Assembly: GCA_002448715.1 (NCBI GenBank)
Contig: DJZU01000048.1
Coordinates: 1-8,524 of the forward strand
DNA from: Candidatus Neomicrothrix sp. UBA6944
GTDB taxonomy: Bacteria; Actinomycetota; Acidimicrobiia; Acidimicrobiales; Poriferisodalaceae
Length of the DNA stretch: 8,524 bases
Direction: 5' to 3'
Shown here: positions 6,181 to 8,524 of the stretch, in pieces
How the letters are laid out: every line of letters starts with the position of its first letter
Numbering within the stretch: position 1 is the first letter of the stretch
Position numbers and translations under genes: made by a program
The notes under the pieces: generated by a model
The model's database searches: none
What the model was told of the DNA's origin: nothing
What the model saw: only the letters and a program-made list of their open reading frames with translations

Positions 6181-6182
6181 CA

Positions 6183-6965
6183 GTGCCTGAGAGCATGGAC
6201 GACAGCAAGATGACTGCGACGCCGCTGACGCGCGTCTTAGGCATTTTGGGAATTGTTGCGGGTGTGTTGATGGCTGTTTTGGGGTTATTCATATCCCCCC
6301 CCGACGTTGTCCAGGGTGAAGCAGTGCGGATGCTCTACTTACACGTTCCTTCCATTTGGATCGCCTACGGATCCTTTGTTCTAACTTCCGTCTCGAGTTT
6401 GCTGTTCCTGGTCCGGAGTAGGCGGAGAGAAGACGGGGGGCGACACTATGACCGCCTCGCAGGTTCGGCTGCTGAGGTTGGTGTTGTATTTACCGGATTG
6501 ACGCTGATTACCGGGATGCTCTGGGGCAAAGTGACCTGGGGGACATATTGGCAATGGGATGCTCGACTCACGACCACGGTTTTGCTCTTCGTCACTTACT
6601 TGGGGTATCTCGCGCTTAGAAGATTGCCGGCCGATCCGATAGTTCGTGGGCGTCGCGCTGCTGTTATGGCCTTGATCTCGTTTATCAACGTGCCAATCGT
6701 GCATTACTCAGTTGATTGGTGGCGGACTCTCCACCAGAAGGCGAGTCTGAGCGTGGGGCGCAGACCAGAAATAACCGGCGAAATGTATTGGACCCTGTTG
6801 TATTCCGCGCTGACGGTGACAATTGTTGGTGCCTGGCTGATTGTGCATCGTTACCGAGTGATTCGCTTAGAGGAAATAAGGGATGAAGAGAACTTAAAAA
6901 TGTTGATTTCTTCCCGTGGTCATGAGAGACCGACTGGCAGCGCCGCAGATGGAGAAGTGTCGTGA
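6183..6965 (+). CDS. ccmC: Heme-handling membrane protein CcmC
   Basis: The 260-residue protein belongs to the heme-handling family with the tryptophan-rich WWD motif, here WGKVTWGTYWQWDARLTT (114-131), followed by YLGYLALR. The two heme-ligand histidines expected on either side are present: H54 in LYLHVPSIW and H174 in NVPIVHYSVDWW, matching H60 and H184 of the E. coli protein. About six membrane helices are visible. CcmC binds heme at the outer face of the membrane and passes it to CcmE. The product is somewhat longer than the E. coli one because of an N-terminal extension and a charged cytoplasmic tail (about 230-260). GTG 6183 follows ccmB by 2 bases; the last codons overlap ccmD by 4 bases. 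Codons 38-40 include a run of eight Cs. Confidence 0.94.
   Translation: MPESMDDSKMTATPLTRVLGILGIVAGVLMAVLGLFISPPDVVQGEAVRMLYLHVPSIWIAYGSFVLTSVSSLLFLVRSRRREDGGRHYDRLAGSAAEVGVVFTGLTLITGMLWGKVTWGTYWQWDARLTTTVLLFVTYLGYLALRRLPADPIVRGRRAAVMALISFINVPIVHYSVDWWRTLHQKASLSVGRRPEITGEMYWTLLYSALTVTIVGAWLIVHRYRVIRLEEIRDEENLKMLISSRGHERPTGSAADGEVS
6295..6302 (+). repeat. ccmC: Homopolymer of eight Cs inside ccmC
   Basis: Eight consecutive Cs encode part of Ser-Pro-Pro after the first helix of CcmC. Such tracts can slip in replication or be miscounted in sequencing. The frame is intact as given. Confidence 0.8.
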
Positions 6966-7132
6966 GCGAAGTAGCGACGGTTGCAATAGGTTGGGGACTT
7001 ACGTTTGTCGTGATCGCTACCTACAGTTTTTGGGTTGTGAGGCGTGGTCGAACTATCGGGCGAGAACTTGGTATCGGCGAAGTGCAACAAAGCGGTCAAG
7101 AACAAGAGTCTGATCTGTCTGCGGATACATAG
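6962..7132 (+). CDS. ccmD: Heme exporter small membrane protein CcmD
   Basis: A 56-codon frame opens at GTG 6962, overlapping the ccmC stop as GTGA, and ends at TAG 7130-7132. It encodes a single membrane helix (about 5-26, TVAIGWGLTFVVIATYSFWVV), immediately followed by a basic patch RRGR (27-30) and a polar, Gln/Glu-rich tail. That topology, the size and the location between ccmC and ccmE are the hallmarks of CcmD, which has little sequence conservation. CcmD helps form the CcmC-heme-CcmE complex and its release. GGAG at 6951-6954 provides a binding site 7 bases before the GTG. It is easily missed because it is short and lacks an ATG. Identity rests on topology and position more than on motifs. 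Confidence 0.85.
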   Translation: MSEVATVAIGWGLTFVVIATYSFWVVRRGRTIGRELGIGEVQQSGQEQESDLSADT

Positions 7133-7134
7133 TC

Positions 7135-7686
7135 ATGGACTTAACGCCTCGACACGAAATCGAAGAAACTGAAGATGTTCGCCAGTTAATCCACCGTCGC
7201 CGCCGATGGGCAATCTTGGCTATCTCAGTGTTACTAATTGCCGCAGTGGCCTTTGTCACCGCCCAAGGACTTCGCAACGCAACCTTGTTTTTCAGAAACG
7301 TAGACGAGGCGATTGACCAGCGCGCCGACTTAGGCACTAGTCGATTCCGAATTCAGGGACGAGTAATTCCATCATCAGTGCAAGGTGAAGCTGGAGTCAC
7401 AACCTTTCAAATTGTTCACGAGTGCGCGGTCGCAGCGGTCCGTCACACCGGCGACCCACCCGAATTGTTTGAATCGCCTTGGATTCCGGTGGTCTTGGAA
7501 GGCCGTTGGGTTGAAGGTGAAAGTAAGACTGTCGCCGGTGCGGATAGTCACTATTTTCGAAGTGATCGCATGCTGGTTAAACACACCAACGAATACGCTT
7601 CAGCCAATGAGGGTCGAGTGAGTGAGAAACCACCTGCTGGCTTTCTAGACGACTGTTCGTTCGAGGTTCCGGTAGACAGCTCGTGA
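7135..7686 (+). CDS. ccmE: Periplasmic heme chaperone CcmE
   Basis: The 183-residue protein has a basic N-terminal segment (HRRRRW, 20-25), one membrane anchor (about 26-44) and an extracytoplasmic OB-fold domain. The heme-binding motif is intact: KHTNEY (149-154), with H150 the covalent heme ligand and Y154 at +4, corresponding to H130 and Y134 in E. coli. RFRIQGRVIPSSV (70-82) fits the first strands of the fold. It receives heme from CcmC and delivers it to CcmF. Unusual points: the strand region at 92-113 carries HEC (C97) and a longer loop than in E. coli, and a second cysteine (C174) lies near the C-terminus. The ATG follows the ccmD stop by 2 bases, without a clear ribosome binding site; the stop overlaps ccmF by 4 bases. 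Confidence 0.92.
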   Translation: MDLTPRHEIEETEDVRQLIHRRRRWAILAISVLLIAAVAFVTAQGLRNATLFFRNVDEAIDQRADLGTSRFRIQGRVIPSSVQGEAGVTTFQIVHECAVAAVRHTGDPPELFESPWIPVVLEGRWVEGESKTVAGADSHYFRSDRMLVKHTNEYASANEGRVSEKPPAGFLDDCSFEVPVDSS

Positions 7687-8524
7687 CTGCATTCCTGGGC
7701 ACTGTGGGCGTTGGCCTCGGTCTTGTAGGAGCAATCGGCGGCGCAGCAACTCTGGCGATGTCGTTGTTTTCGCGACGTCGCGAACACCACCGGAGAGTCT
7801 TTTGGTGGGTAGGAGCAATGACGGCGGGATGCGTCCTAGCTGTCCTGGCAATGGAGGTCGGGCTCTTAAGAGACGACTTCTCTATGCAATACGTAGCAGC
7901 TAATTCAACGCGTGCTACGCCTTGGCTGTACAAGATCGCAACTCTGTGGGGAGCGCTCGAAGGCTCATTGCTGCTGTGGGCGTTGGTGCTCTCCGGTTAT
8001 GTCACGGCAGTTTCCATCTCTTTTAGACGCCGCATCGAAGATCGTCTCGTGGCCTGGGCTCTTCTCACCATGCTTGCCGTGTGTGTGTTCTTCTTTGGGT
8101 TGTTAGCAGCCCCCGCAGATCCCTTCGGCACTTTGCTCGTGGCGCCACTAGATGGCGACGGTTTGAATCCGCTGCTCAGAAATCACCCTCTAATGGCGAT
8201 TCATCCGGTGATGCTCTATCTGGGATATGTCGGATTCACTGTTCCCTTTGGGTTTGCTGTTGCAGCCCTGATCACTGGTCGCCTTGGTGAGGGTTGGTTG
8301 GTCACAACGCGCGTATGGACTCTCATTGCTTGGGGGAGTTTGACCGTCGGCATTCTCCTCGGGGCCTGGTGGTCCTACGAGGTGTTGGGTTGGGGTGGCT
8401 ATTGGGCTTGGGATCCGGTCGAAAATGCGTCACTGCTTCCCTGGTTGACCGGCACCGCATTTTTGCATTCGGTGATAGTGCAAGAACGTCGAGGAATGCT
8501 GCGAGTTTGGAATTTGTCTCTTCT
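7683..8524 (+). CDS. ccmF: Cytochrome c heme lyase subunit CcmF (N-terminal part, runs off the window)
   Basis: A frame starting at GTG 7683 (GTGA overlap with the ccmE stop) is open to the window end, giving 280 residues of a protein normally above 600. It shows several hydrophobic helices, the stretch MQYVAANSTRATPWLYKIAT (68-87) with WGALEGSLLLWALVL after it, NHPLMAIHPVMLYLGYVG (167-184) with candidate heme-ligand histidines H168 and H174, and the WWD motif WGGYWAWDPVENASLLPWL (237-255). These are standard CcmF/NrfE features; the E. coli motif is almost the same. CcmF takes heme from CcmE and, with CcmH, attaches it to CXXCH cysteines of apocytochrome c. NrfE is the main alternative name, but the ccmA-E context favours CcmF. 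The 3' part and any ccmG/ccmH lie beyond the window. Confidence 0.94.
   Translation, partial: MTAFLGTVGVGLGLVGAIGGAATLAMSLFSRRREHHRRVFWWVGAMTAGCVLAVLAMEVGLLRDDFSMQYVAANSTRATPWLYKIATLWGALEGSLLLWALVLSGYVTAVSISFRRRIEDRLVAWALLTMLAVCVFFFGLLAAPADPFGTLLVAPLDGDGLNPLLRNHPLMAIHPVMLYLGYVGFTVPFGFAVAALITGRLGEGWLVTTRVWTLIAWGSLTVGILLGAWWSYEVLGWGGYWAWDPVENASLLPWLTGTAFLHSVIVQERRGMLRVWNLSL

Noticed and set aside
6090..6182. ATG start for ccmC inside ccmB
   Set aside because: The added 31 residues mirror the ccmB sequence in another frame, and GTG 6183 has GGAGGAG at 8 bases.
6381..6704. 107-residue minus-strand open frame inside ccmC
   Set aside because: It is antisense to ccmC, including the WWD motif region, and its composition is not protein-like.
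7577..7933. 118-residue minus-strand open frame across the ccmE/ccmF junction
   Set aside because: It lies antisense to two well-supported genes and its translation has no recognisable features.
1..8524. Mobile elements, CRISPR arrays, phage or toxin-antitoxin and defence genes
   Set aside because: No transposase or integrase motifs, no terminal repeats and no regularly spaced repeats were found; every long supported frame has an ordinary metabolic, regulatory or membrane explanation.

Overview
The window reads like bacterial DNA of middling GC content (roughly half, by eye) with several actinobacterial traits. It has a stand-alone 71-residue biotinyl-domain protein very like the mycobacterial biotinylated protein TB7.3, a DUF5317-type membrane protein, frequent GTG starts, and several starts without a Shine-Dalgarno sequence. 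My best guess is an uncultivated Actinomycetota lineage, perhaps Acidimicrobiia-like. This is an inference from gene content: no rRNA or other phylogenetic marker is present. There are no tRNAs, insertion sequences, CRISPR arrays or phage genes.

Layout, left to right. Positions 2-115 hold the C-terminal end of an unidentified + strand gene, followed by a clear intrinsic terminator (159-195). The 335-base gap before the next gene contains a minus-strand open frame (223-417) that reads like protein but has no good start, and may be a gene remnant. A zinc-dependent medium-chain alcohol/polyol dehydrogenase (451-1482, +) then converges, with only 4 bases between stops, on a family III (CaiB/BaiF) CoA-transferase (1487-2692, -). 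Upstream of the transferase on the same strand lies a TetR regulator (2737-3339, -). An inverted repeat just upstream of the regulator is a candidate autoregulatory operator. Further right on the minus strand are a two-helix small membrane protein and a DUF5317-like membrane protein, whose frames overlap by 4 bases. A divergent intergenic region separates these from the biotinyl carrier (4573-4788, +).

The right half (4869-8524, +) is a tightly packed cytochrome c maturation operon of System I: ccmA, ccmB, ccmC, ccmD, ccmE and the first 280 codons of ccmF, which runs off the window. Genes overlap or are separated by only 2 bases, and four of the six use GTG starts. CcmA-CcmB-CcmC-CcmD load heme onto the periplasmic histidine of CcmE, and CcmF transfers it to apocytochrome c. 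Every signature residue I looked for is present: Walker A and B in CcmA, the tryptophan-rich WWD motif and flanking histidines in CcmC, HxxxY in CcmE, and the WWD motif in CcmF. The 56-residue CcmD and the partial CcmF were found by reading the frames directly.

Nothing in the window is a clearly new system. The points most worth a second look are a complete System I cluster in what looks like an actinobacterial genome (System II is the usual actinobacterial route), the extra cysteines in CcmE, the minus-strand gene remnant, and the DUF5317/small-membrane-protein pair.
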